Assembly (NCBI GenBank): GCA_030625445.1
Contig: DAOUQU010000095.1
Span: forward strand, 1 to 6,474
Reading direction: 5' to 3'
DNA: 6,474 bases
DNA from: Gammaproteobacteria bacterium
Lineage (GTDB): Bacteria > Pseudomonadota > Gammaproteobacteria > Chromatiales > Chromatiaceae
The notes beneath the pieces were generated by a model. It searched no databases, was not told the DNA's origin, and saw only the letters and a list, made by a program, of their open reading frames with translations. Positions 1-5,911 of the stretch are shown piece by piece (the first letter of the stretch is position 1; every line of letters begins with the position of its first letter). A program made the position numbers and the translations under genes.

Positions 1-273
1 GACACTAAGATAGTGGAGGTCATGGAGTTCATACTGCAGCAGCTGCAGCACAAACTCTCCAACATGCCCGGCAATGATGCACGAGCAGTTGACAGGGATG
101 TCCAGCCTGCTGAGAGTCTCCGAGACATTGATGCCGTTCCCTCCGGGCTCATAGCGTGTATTCATGGAGGGGACTTTCTGGTCATCCAGCAGTTGCGTCA
201 CCTCGTAGCTGATATCCAGAGAGGGATTCAATGCGAGCACGGCGATAGGTTCGATTTTACTGTGTTTAGACAT
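1..273 (-). CDS. PfkB-family sugar kinase, N-terminal part (runs off left edge)
   Basis: This is the first 91 codons of a ribokinase/PfkB-superfamily kinase, which phosphorylates a sugar or sugar phosphate with ATP. Visible signatures are LNPSLD at residues 15-20 and PGGNGINV at 43-50, the N-terminal substrate-binding motif shared by 6-phosphofructokinase 2 (PfkB), 1-phosphofructokinase (FruK) and tagatose-6-phosphate kinases. The C-terminal ATP-binding and catalytic-Asp motif lies outside the window, so the exact substrate cannot be decided. The PSLD and PGGNGINV wording is nearer PfkB than FruK. Two in-frame ATGs exist, at 279 and 273. I chose 273 because the weak ribosome site ACGAG sits 7 bases before it but only 1 base before the other. 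It begins 12 bases after the gpmI stop, so the two genes are probably cotranscribed, which fits a glycolytic role. Confidence 0.85.
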   Translation of the reverse strand, partial: MSKHSKIEPIAVLALNPSLDISYEVTQLLDDQKVPSMNTRYEPGGNGINVSETLSRLDIPVNCSCIIAGHVGEFVLQLLQYELHDLHYLSV

Positions 274-285
274 GGTCATTCTCGT

Positions 286-1803
286 TTAAATCAGTCTGCC
301 TTTCAGGATCATGCTGCGGCCGGTCATCTCACGCGGCCGGGGAATATCGAGCAGATCCAGTACGGTTGGAGCGATATCCGCCAGTCCCCGGCCTATGCCG
401 AGCTGGACATCTCCCGCGCCTGCCACCAGCAGAGGCACAGGGTAGCCGGTATGTCGTGTATGCGGCTGTCCGCCGACAGGATCGACCATCTCGTCGCAGT
501 TGCCATGGTCAGCGGTGAGCAGGACGCTCCAGCCATGTTTCAGTGCGGAATCAATGACCCTGTGTCCCTGCAGGTCCAGGGTCTCAACAGCCTTGATAAT
601 TGCTTCGGGAATAGCGGTATGTCCAACCATGTCGCCATTGGCAAAATTGACCAGGATGAAGGCGTACTCCTCGCTTTCGATAGCGCTGATGACGCTCTCG
701 GCAATTTTGGGAGCACTCATTTCGGGTTGCTGGTCATAGGTCGCCACTTTGGCGGAGGGAACGATTTCACGATCCTCTCCAGGATAGGGTTGCTCTGTCC
801 CGCCATTGAAAAAGTAGGTGACATGGGGATATTTTTCGGTCTCTGCGCAGTGAAACTGCTTTAACCCGGCATCACTGATCACCTCGGCCAGCACCTGTTC
901 AGGAATTTGTGGTGAAAAAAGCACCGGAAAAGGGAAGTTGACATCATATTCTGTCATTCCGACCAGCCGTCGGTTTCCGGCGGATCCACGGTCGAAGCCG
1001 TCAAAATCCTCCAGGCCGATAGCCGCAGCCATCTGGCGGGCGCGGTCACTGCGAAAATTGAAAAACAGCACCGGTTCATCGGCAGCCATTCCTATGTAGT
1101 CACGGATCACCGTGGGCTGAATGAACTCATCGCTTTCACCACGCGCATAGGCGTCCTCGATGGCCTCCCGGGGTGTTTCGGCATCCACTCCCTGGCCCAG
1201 TCGCATCGCCTTCCATGCTTTCTGGGTGCGATCCCAGTTGCCAATGCGGTCCATGGCGTCATAGCGGCCGCTGACAGTGGCGACATAACCTTTTCCCAGT
1301 TTTTCAAAATCCTGTTCCAGCAACTCAAGATAGCCCAGGGCGGCTTTTGGCGAGGTGTCCCTGCCATCGGTAATCATGTGGATAACAGGTTCGATGCCGG
1401 CGGAAACGATCATCTGCAGCAGCCCGCACAGATGCTCGATGTGAGAGTGAACGCCACCGTCTGAGACCATGCCGACCAGGTGCAGTCGCTTGGTGTCTTG
1501 CATCAAATCCTGCCAGGCAGGCTGCTGCTCCAGAGTACCGTCATGAATGGCATTGGCGACGCGCATCAGGTCCTGTTCGAGCATACGCCCTGCTCCCAGC
1601 GTCAGATGTCCGACCTCCGAATTGCCGAACTGTCCGTCAGGCAGACCTACAGCCCTGCCGGATGCCTGCAATACAGCGTGCGGCCATGAGGAGAAGTAGT
1701 GATCAAGATGCGGTGTACGCGCCAGCGCCCAGCCATTCGCAGCGCGGCTGGGATTGAGCCCGAAGCCGTCAAAAATAATCAATATAACGGGTTGTCTATC
1801 CAT
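286..1803 (-). CDS. gpmI: 2,3-bisphosphoglycerate-independent phosphoglycerate mutase
   Basis: A complete 505-residue protein, close to the usual ~510. It interconverts 3- and 2-phosphoglycerate in cytosolic glycolysis and gluconeogenesis, using two Mn ions and a phosphoserine intermediate. It belongs to the alkaline-phosphatase superfamily. Key residues are present: metal-binding Asp12 in FDGFG, catalytic Ser62 in FGNSEVGH, His121 in GGVHSH, the GRYDAMDR block at 179-186, the RSDRAR phosphate-binding stretch at 251-256, EKYPHVTYFFNGG at 323-335, Asp391 and His395 in NGDMVGH, Asp432 and His433 in TADHGN, and His451 in HTRHTGYPVP. All metal ligands known from the Bacillus enzyme have counterparts, so it should be active. 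The ATG at 1803 gives the standard N-terminus; the ribosome site before it is weak. It is followed after 12 bases by a PfkB-type kinase and is divergent from the gene at 1931. Confidence 0.97.
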   Translation of the reverse strand: MDRQPVILIIFDGFGLNPSRAANGWALARTPHLDHYFSSWPHAVLQASGRAVGLPDGQFGNSEVGHLTLGAGRMLEQDLMRVANAIHDGTLEQQPAWQDLMQDTKRLHLVGMVSDGGVHSHIEHLCGLLQMIVSAGIEPVIHMITDGRDTSPKAALGYLELLEQDFEKLGKGYVATVSGRYDAMDRIGNWDRTQKAWKAMRLGQGVDAETPREAIEDAYARGESDEFIQPTVIRDYIGMAADEPVLFFNFRSDRARQMAAAIGLEDFDGFDRGSAGNRRLVGMTEYDVNFPFPVLFSPQIPEQVLAEVISDAGLKQFHCAETEKYPHVTYFFNGGTEQPYPGEDREIVPSAKVATYDQQPEMSAPKIAESVISAIESEEYAFILVNFANGDMVGHTAIPEAIIKAVETLDLQGHRVIDSALKHGWSVLLTADHGNCDEMVDPVGGQPHTRHTGYPVPLLVAGAGDVQLGIGRGLADIAPTVLDLLDIPRPREMTGRSMILKGRLI

Positions 1804-1858
1804 TTTGATTTAGATTCTCTACTTGTGGTCTCTATACGTAGTGTTCTATTCAGGAATC

Positions 1859-1886
1859 CTGACAGATTTTGCTGTCAAGGTATACT
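1859..1886 (+). promoter_or_regulatory. Predicted sigma70-type promoter for the small membrane-protein gene
   Basis: A -35 box CTGACA (1859-1864, 5 of 6 to consensus) and a -10 box TATACT (1881-1886, 5 of 6) are separated by 16 bases. Transcription would begin near 1893, about 38 bases before the ATG at 1931. That makes the longer upstream reading frame starting at 1823 unlikely, because it would lie before the transcript. A dyad TGACAG-N6-CTGTCA (1860-1877) overlaps the -35 box and spacer. Confidence 0.55.
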
Positions 1887-1930
1887 CTTTGTTGCCGGTT
1901 CTGAAACTTTATCAATCAGGAAAAAATTGC

Positions 1931-2296
1931 ATGTCGGTCATTCTTTTCAGGCTCAGGGGCGTTCCGGATGATGAAACAGATGAAATTCGTGAACTGCTGA
2001 GGAAAAATGAGATCGATTTCTATGAAACCAGCGCGGGCAACTGGGGGATATCGATGCCGGCGATCTGGCTGCGTGACAACAGTCGGTTGGAGCAGGCAAA
2101 ACATTTAATTGAAGTTTATCAAGAGGAGCGTACAAGCCGTATGAAGGGCGAGTATGCGCGCTTGAAGGAGCTGGGAGAGAATAGAACCCTGTTCGATATA
2201 TTCAGAGAGGATCCGCTGCGGATGCTGCTCTATGTGGCGGCTGTTGCTGCAATCCTCTACTTCTCGGTGATGCCGTTTCTGGATCTGGGTGGTTAG
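1931..2296 (+). CDS. Small membrane-anchored protein, DUF6164-like
   Basis: A 121-residue protein of unknown function. Residues 1-65 look like a compact alpha/beta domain (MSVILFRLRGVPDDE, then EIRELLRKNEIDFYETSAGNWGISMPAIWLRD). Residues 66-95 are charged and probably helical, and 97-115 form one hydrophobic membrane segment, leaving a very short tail. The ETSAGNWGISMPAIWL stretch is what I recall as typical of DUF6164, found in many Gammaproteobacteria; the N-terminal domain also recalls the DUF2007-type small signalling fold. The large domain most likely faces the cytoplasm, as there is no signal peptide. The start at 1931 is supported by AGGA 9 bases upstream (1918-1921) and by the promoter at 1859-1886; an upstream start at 1823 is disfavoured. 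It stands alone, divergent from gpmI and convergent with yggT. No function can be assigned. Confidence 0.85.
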   Translation: MSVILFRLRGVPDDETDEIRELLRKNEIDFYETSAGNWGISMPAIWLRDNSRLEQAKHLIEVYQEERTSRMKGEYARLKELGENRTLFDIFREDPLRMLLYVAAVAAILYFSVMPFLDLGG

Positions 2297-2303
2297 TATG
2301 GAT

Positions 2304-2330
2304 GGTGCAATGCGCTGCGCTTATTGCACC
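2304..2330. repeat. Palindromic interspersed repeat (GGTGCAAT...ATTGCACC)
   Basis: Perfect 8-bp arms GGTGCAAT (2304-2311) and ATTGCACC (2323-2330) enclose GCGCTGCGC, which can itself fold, plus two bulged T residues. On the minus strand, including the flank to 2335, it reads CGTAGGGTGCAATAAGCG and onward, a form I recognise as a common intergenic repeat in proteobacterial genomes. It lies in the gap between the convergent DUF6164-like and yggT genes and could act as a bidirectional transcription stop. The plus side is followed by only four T residues at 2336-2339, so a classic intrinsic terminator is not clear. The rest of the 2297-2432 gap shows no gene. Confidence 0.7.
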
Positions 2331-2432
2331 CTACGTTTTGCAGAAAGCATGGGTGGATTCGCAGATGCAGGATCAGATCCCCACCGTTCCATTGATACCA
2401 TGAAGGTGTCTCTCCAGGAACAAGGGGCGGCA

Positions 2433-3014
2433 CTAAAAGAGTCCGTTCGGCATACCGACCAGTTTTGACAGGATTGGCATCACCAGCATTTTCAGGACGG
2501 TGAGGGCGAGGATCGCAGCCAATGGCGCCAGGTCGATGCCTGAAATGACGGGTACAAAACGCCTTGCCTGCCGCAGTATCGGCGCATTGAGCGAGTGAAT
2601 GACTCCAGCCACGGGGTGGGAGTATCCAGCCTGGAACCAGCTCAGCAGTACGCCGATGACAATCGAAAAGGTAAAAATCATAAACACCAGCGAAACCAGC
2701 GCCGGGATCGCCCACAAAATGGCCTGGGCTATCCCCGCTGCTCCCGAGAGCAGCAGAATAATGGCGATCTCAACGGTTTTGACAAGCCAGGCGACAAGCA
2801 GCGACGCAATGTCCAGTCCACGATAGCCGGGAATATATCTCCTCAATGGCTTGAGAACAGGTGTTGTCAGCGTGAGTACAAACCGGGAGACGGGATTTCG
2901 GAAATCTGCCCGTACCAGCTGCAGCAGAAATCGCAGCAGCACCATCAGCGTGTAAAAACCAAAGATGACCTGTACGAGAAAAATCAGGGGAGTAGCGAGA
3001 TAGCCCGAGTCCAT
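2433..3014 (-). CDS. yggT: YggT family integral membrane protein
   Basis: A 193-residue inner-membrane protein with the internal duplication typical of YggT. Repeat 1 spans roughly residues 28-75 (RFLLQ, NPVSRF, TTPVLKPLRRYIP, GLDIASL). Repeat 2 spans about 125-170 (SWF, HPVAGVIHSLNAPILRQARRFVP, GIDLAPL). Hydrophobic segments lie near 8-33, 67-90, 95-125 and 160-185. In E. coli the protein is linked to osmotic-shock tolerance, and relatives in cyanobacteria and chloroplasts (CCB3/YlmG) are linked to nucleoid or cytochrome assembly; the molecular role is not established. The ATG at 3014 has AGGA 8 bases upstream (3023-3026), inside the proC end, and the stop-to-start gap from proC is only 4 bases, so translation is probably coupled. 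The DUF167 and metX genes that follow yggT in Pseudomonas are absent here. Confidence 0.94.
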   Translation of the reverse strand: MDSGYLATPLIFLVQVIFGFYTLMVLLRFLLQLVRADFRNPVSRFVLTLTTPVLKPLRRYIPGYRGLDIASLLVAWLVKTVEIAIILLLSGAAGIAQAILWAIPALVSLVFMIFTFSIVIGVLLSWFQAGYSHPVAGVIHSLNAPILRQARRFVPVISGIDLAPLAAILALTVLKMLVMPILSKLVGMPNGLF

Positions 3015-3018
3015 AGTA

Positions 3019-3852
3019 TCAATCCTGAATTTGCGAAGAGAGTTCTATCGAGCGGTCTCTTGCAGCGCGCATGGCATCCATGACCAACTGCTCGAGTCCT
3101 CCCGTTTCAAAGGCGTTGATTGCCTGCTCTGTGGTCCCTCCGGGAGAGGTCACCCTGGCGCGTAGTGTTGCTGGATTGTCATCGCTCTCCAGCGCCATCC
3201 TGGATGCGCCGAGGGCTGTTTGCAGTGTCAGCAGATGTGCGCTCTCATCGGGCAGCCCAAGCACCTTGGCAGCACGGATCATGTGCTCCATGAAGAGGAA
3301 AAAATAGGCGGGTCCGCTTCCGGAGACCGCAGTGACGGCATCGATCAGTGACTCCTGTTCCACCCAGATAGTGAGGCCGACTGCGCGCATGATTGATTCG
3401 GCCAGACTGTGCTGTTCGGCATTGACATTTGCAGCGGCAAACAGACCTGTTGCGCCGGCCTGCAGCATCGCCGGGGTGTTTGGCATAGTGCGCACGATGG
3501 CTGTTGTCTCTCCCAGCCACTGCTGGAGATGTGATGTGGGTACACCGGCAGCGATGGAGATCACCAGCGGCTGCCTCTCTGCTACGGCCGCTGAAATCCC
3601 GCTGGCGACCGCTGCGATGACCTGAGGCTTGACGGCAATGACGACGATGTCGGCGTCTGCAATCGCCGCACTATTGTCGCTATTGATGCGAATCCCTGTT
3701 TGCTCGCTGATGAGATTCAGTTTGTCGTGGTCGGGATCGGCTGCAGTGATGTTTTCAGCCGGGTGTCCATCCTGGATCAGCCCCTTGATCAGGGCGGCAG
3801 CCATGTTGCCAGCGCCAATAAAGACGATATTTTTATCTTTCATAGTGTTCAT
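3019..3852 (-). CDS. proC: Pyrroline-5-carboxylate reductase
   Basis: A complete 277-residue cytosolic enzyme (family about 270) that reduces 1-pyrroline-5-carboxylate to proline with NAD(P)H, the last step of proline synthesis. The N-terminal Rossmann motif is IGAGNMA (12-18), followed by AVKP (73-76), RTMPNTP (121-127), the GSGPAYFF block (178-185) and the substrate-site motif RVTSPGGTTEQAI (233-245), all intact. Two in-frame ATGs exist, at 3852 and 3843. The first is preferred because AGGAG (3857-3861) lies 4 bases upstream of it and 13 bases from the second; the second would give the more usual N-terminus, so the start is not fully settled. It sits between yggS and yggT, as in many Gammaproteobacteria. 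A 171-bp repeat element separates it from yggS and may affect how it is transcribed. Confidence 0.97.
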   Translation of the reverse strand: MNTMKDKNIVFIGAGNMAAALIKGLIQDGHPAENITAADPDHDKLNLISEQTGIRINSDNSAAIADADIVVIAVKPQVIAAVASGISAAVAERQPLVISIAAGVPTSHLQQWLGETTAIVRTMPNTPAMLQAGATGLFAAANVNAEQHSLAESIMRAVGLTIWVEQESLIDAVTAVSGSGPAYFFLFMEHMIRAAKVLGLPDESAHLLTLQTALGASRMALESDDNPATLRARVTSPGGTTEQAINAFETGGLEQLVMDAMRAARDRSIELSSQIQD

Positions 3853-3868
3853 TCTGCTCCTGATAGGT

Positions 3869-3877
3869 TTTTATTTT
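3869..3877. repeat. Left direct repeat flanking the element (possible target-site duplication)
   Basis: The nine bases TTTTATTTT directly abut the left end of the inverted-repeat element. The nine bases directly after its right end, CTTTATTTT (4049-4057), match at 8 of 9 positions in register. This is what a target-site duplication would look like, but the sequence is T-rich and simple, so chance is possible. Confidence 0.45.
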
Positions 3878-4048
3878 GTAACTATTCAGCATCTTCAATA
3901 AAGCGCAAAACAGTCACTGCTATTGGGTGTATCTGCAAGAAACGTTGGAGGCATGGATGCCGACACGAGTCTACATGGATGTATTCACGACGTTTTCTTG
4001 AGGATATACCCAATAGCAGTGACGGTCCCGAATGTGCTGAATAGTTAC
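3878..4048. mobile_element. 171-bp nested inverted-repeat element, MITE-like, with GTAA ends
   Basis: The ends are perfect 14-bp inverted repeats: GTAACTATTCAGCA (3878-3891) and TGCTGAATAGTTAC (4035-4048). Inside lies a second pair, 3913-3933 against 4003-4023, matching at 20 of 21 positions (the only difference is at 3929) and continuing with an AAGAAAcCGT-type match having one inserted A (3937-3945 against 3991-3999). The centre holds two small hairpins sharing CATGGATG. No plausible gene is present. GTAA-starting inverted repeats with 8-bp target duplications are known for the IS66 family, so a non-autonomous IS66-related element is a reasonable guess, but no transposase is here to prove it. 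The loop-side spacing is unequal (21 bases on the left, 11 on the right), suggesting an insertion or deletion since formation. It occupies most of the 227-base gap between yggS and proC. Confidence 0.65.
3947..3983. repeat. REP-like double hairpin at the core of the element
   Basis: GGAG (3947-3950) is followed directly by GCATGGATGC (3951-3960), a short hairpin that extends to GGCAT/ATGCC at 3950-3961. A second hairpin, TACATGGATGTA (3972-3983), follows 10 bases later. Both carry the direct repeat CATGGATG (3952-3959 and 3974-3981). A GTAG/GGAG tetranucleotide in front of a small palindrome is the described format of REP sequences that are mobilised by RAYT (TnpA-REP) proteins. Similar CAxGGATGTATTCACG strings are, from memory, frequent between genes in Gammaproteobacteria. 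Confidence 0.5.
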
Positions 4049-4057
4049 CTTTATTTT
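4049..4057. repeat. Right direct repeat flanking the element (possible target-site duplication)
   Basis: CTTTATTTT directly follows the right inverted repeat and matches the left flank (3869-3877) at 8 of 9 positions. The T-rich composition lowers the weight of this match. Confidence 0.45.
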
Positions 4058-4079
4058 TTTGTAGCCAATCTCTTTTCTA

Positions 4080-4769
4080 TTAAGATCTGGGGCCGAAAAT
4101 CGCCGTGCCAATGCGCACGATGGTCGCTCCTTCGGCAATCGACGCTTCCATATCTGCTGACATTCCCATAGAGAGCGTATCAAGTTCGATCCCCTCTGAT
4201 TGCAACTCCTCCCTGAGTTTACGCAGGATGCTGAAATTTTTCCTCTGTTTTTCAAAATCCCCGGTGGGCGCGGGAAGCGCCATGAGCCCTCTCAGTTTCA
4301 CTCTCCCGAGCTGCACTATCTCGCGTGCAAGCGGCAAAACATCACTCTCCATCACCCCTCCTTTACTCTGCTCATGACTGATATTTACCTGTATGCAGAG
4401 ATTGAGTGGAGGAAATTCAGCAGGGCGCTGCTCATTCAGGCGTTTTGCGTGTTTCAGCGATGCGATTGTATGCACCCAGGAAAAATGCATGGCGATCAGT
4501 CTGGTCTTATTGCTTTGGATGCCGCCGATATAGTGCCACTCAATCGGGTAATCCGAGAGAGTTTCGATTTTCTCTACCGCTTCGGCAACATAATTTTCAC
4601 CAAAGGCGGTCTGGCCGGCCTGGTAGGCGGCAATGATCTCTTCTGCCGTTCTGGTTTTACTGACTGCCAGCAAGCGGATTTCAGATCTTTCCCGGGCGGC
4701 ATCCTTGGAAGCGGTCTCTATGCGCTGCTGCACAGATGCAAGATTTTCCTGGATGAGTGCTGAATTCAT
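4080..4769 (-). CDS. yggS: YggS family pyridoxal phosphate homeostasis protein (PLPBP)
   Basis: A 229-residue protein from the ATG at 4769 (E. coli YggS has 234). It binds pyridoxal 5'-phosphate in the cytosol and helps balance B6 vitamers and amino acids; it has an alanine-racemase-like TIM-barrel fold but no known catalytic activity. Visible motifs are LLAVSKT with the PLP lysine at 38, FGENYVAE, WHYIGGIQSNK, VNISHEQSKGG, LRGLMALPA, LSMGMSADMEASIAEG and VRIGTAIFG, which holds the phosphate. The frame is open up to a GTG at 4829, with ATGs at 4802 and 4775. I chose 4769 because it aligns with the E. coli N-terminus (MNxxxxNLxxV), and the GTG lies inside a dyad in the intergenic region. None of the starts has a clear ribosome site, so the start is uncertain. 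It is the first gene of yggS-proC-yggT and divergent from pilT. Confidence 0.94.
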   Translation of the reverse strand: MNSALIQENLASVQQRIETASKDAARERSEIRLLAVSKTRTAEEIIAAYQAGQTAFGENYVAEAVEKIETLSDYPIEWHYIGGIQSNKTRLIAMHFSWVHTIASLKHAKRLNEQRPAEFPPLNLCIQVNISHEQSKGGVMESDVLPLAREIVQLGRVKLRGLMALPAPTGDFEKQRKNFSILRKLREELQSEGIELDTLSMGMSADMEASIAEGATIVRIGTAIFGPRS

Positions 4770-4824
4770 TGTCATTGTGCGGCTATTTGTAGTAACTTCC
4801 ATTCTATATTTTTTGAACCTGTTT

Positions 4825-4845
4825 TTCACCCTTTCATAGGGTGAA
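4825..4845. promoter_or_regulatory. Perfect 8-bp dyad between yggS and pilT
   Basis: TTCACCCT (4825-4832) and AGGGTGAA (4838-4845) form a perfect inverted repeat around the 5-base spacer TTCAT. The site lies in the short divergent region between the yggS and pilT starts, 31 bases before the pilT ATG. It could be an operator for a dimeric regulator acting on one or both genes, or a hairpin in the pilT leader. A weak -35-like TTGAAC (4813-4818) lies just upstream on the plus strand, and a -10-like TATAGA (4808-4803) on the minus strand. Neither has a convincing partner box. Confidence 0.4.
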
Positions 4846-4876
4846 TTGCCACCAATCGTTGAGTCATAGATAAATT

Positions 4877-5911
4877 ATGGATATCGCTGAATTACTCACA
4901 TTCACAGTGAATCAGGGCGCTTCTGACCTGCACATATCAGCCGGGCTTCCCCCCATGATACGTATTGACGGTGATATTAAACGGCTCAAACTACCCGATC
5001 TTGAGAAGGAGCAGACGCATGACATGGTGTTTGACATCATGAATGATCGCCAGCGTCGTGCGTTCGAGAAGGAGTTGCAGGCTGATTTCTCCTTCCACCT
5101 GCCCGATGTGGCGCGTTTTCGTGTCAACGCTTTTCATCAGAATCGCGGCACCGGGGCGGTATTTCGTGTTATTCCGTCCGAGGTCGTGACGCTCGAGGAG
5201 ATTAACGCGCCATCCTCTTTCAAGGAGATCATCAATGTCAAGAATGGCCTGGTGCTGGTGACAGGTGTAACCGGCTCGGGAAAAACGACCACGCTCGGCG
5301 CCTTTACTGATGAAATCAACAAAACCCTGCCACTGCATATCCTGACTATTGAAGACCCGATTGAATTTGTGCATGAAAGCAAAAAATGCCTCATCAATCA
5401 ACGTGAACTGCATGAGCATACCCTGAGTTTTACCGATGCGCTGCGCGCCGCACTGCGTGAAGATCCCGATGTCATCCTGGTGGGTGAGATGCGTGATCTC
5501 GAGACCATCCGGCTGGCATTGACAGCTGCCGAGACCGGACATCTGGTGTTCGCCACCCTGCATACCAGCTCCGCAGTCAAGACCATCGACCGTATTATCG
5601 ATGTTTTTCCCGGTGATGAGAAGGAGATGGTGCGTTCGATGTTGTCGAATTCACTGCGCTCGGTGATCTCCCAGACACTCCTCAAAAAGATTGGCGGCGG
5701 GCGCGTTGCAGCCTGGGAGATCATGGTCGCAAATCCGGCGATCCGCAACCTGATTCGTGAGAACAAACTGGCGCAGATGTATTCAGTGATACAGACAGGG
5801 CAGGCGGAGGGGATGCAGACGATGGATCAATGTCTCAGAAAACTTGTGGACTCGGGAGTGATTACCGTGGGCGCTGCACGTGAACGGGCCGAGAGCAAGG
5901 ATTCATTCTGA
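4877..5911 (+). CDS. pilT: Type IV pilus retraction ATPase PilT
   Basis: A complete 344-residue hexameric ATPase of the PilT/GspE secretion-ATPase family. It sits at the cytoplasmic base of the type IV pilus and powers retraction, giving twitching motility, DNA uptake and surface sensing. The N-terminal PAS-like domain carries GASDLHIS (14-21). The RecA-like domain has Walker A GVTGSGKT (130-137, Lys136), the Asp box TIEDPIEFVH (157-166), Walker B VILVGEMRD with catalytic Glu204, and the His box TAAETGHLVFATLHT (216-230). The C-terminal AIRNLI motif (288-293), diagnostic for PilT and needed for retraction, is intact and followed by QMYSVIQTGQ. Length matches the family. The ATG at 4877 gives the standard N-terminus, though its ribosome site is weak. 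pilU follows with a one-base overlap. Confidence 0.98.
   Translation: MDIAELLTFTVNQGASDLHISAGLPPMIRIDGDIKRLKLPDLEKEQTHDMVFDIMNDRQRRAFEKELQADFSFHLPDVARFRVNAFHQNRGTGAVFRVIPSEVVTLEEINAPSSFKEIINVKNGLVLVTGVTGSGKTTTLGAFTDEINKTLPLHILTIEDPIEFVHESKKCLINQRELHEHTLSFTDALRAALREDPDVILVGEMRDLETIRLALTAAETGHLVFATLHTSSAVKTIDRIIDVFPGDEKEMVRSMLSNSLRSVISQTLLKKIGGGRVAAWEIMVANPAIRNLIRENKLAQMYSVIQTGQAEGMQTMDQCLRKLVDSGVITVGAARERAESKDSF
5897..5901 (+). promoter_or_regulatory. Ribosome binding site for pilU inside pilT
   Basis: AAGGA lies 9 bases before the pilU ATG at 5911, within the last codons of pilT. With the TGATG stop-start overlap (5909-5913) it fixes the pilU start and suggests coupled translation. Confidence 0.6.

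Noticed and set aside
13..864. A 283-codon open frame on the plus strand opposite gpmI and the kinase gene
   Set aside because: It runs antisense to two genes with clear family motifs, spans the gap between them, and its translation shows no recognisable domain. It is a by-product of codon use in gpmI.
1823..1930. N-terminal extension of the DUF6164-like gene from an ATG at 1823
   Set aside because: The predicted promoter (1859-1886) lies inside it, and the ATG at 1931 has a properly spaced AGGA and gives the expected family N-terminus.
2350..2381. Possible second hairpin (GGGTGGAT against ATCCCCACC) in the convergent gap
   Set aside because: The stem needs a bulge and a long loop and has no T-run after it, so it is not convincing as a terminator.
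3878..4048. Integron attC site
   Set aside because: The ends lack the RYYYAAC/GTTRRRY core sites, and the element has long perfect terminal repeats instead of the attC imperfect hairpin; no cassette genes surround it.
3923..4171. Small plus-strand open frames across the repeat element and yggS end
   Set aside because: They cross hairpin sequence and the 3' part of yggS, lack ribosome sites and show no domain; the region is explained by repeats.
4770..4829. Longer yggS starting at GTG 4829 or ATG 4802
   Set aside because: The extra residues have no counterpart in E. coli YggS, the GTG falls within the 4825-4845 dyad, and neither start has a well-spaced ribosome site.
4991..5563. Long antisense frame within pilT
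   Set aside because: It is a shadow of pilT, whose Walker A, Walker B and AIRNLI motifs are intact in the plus frame.
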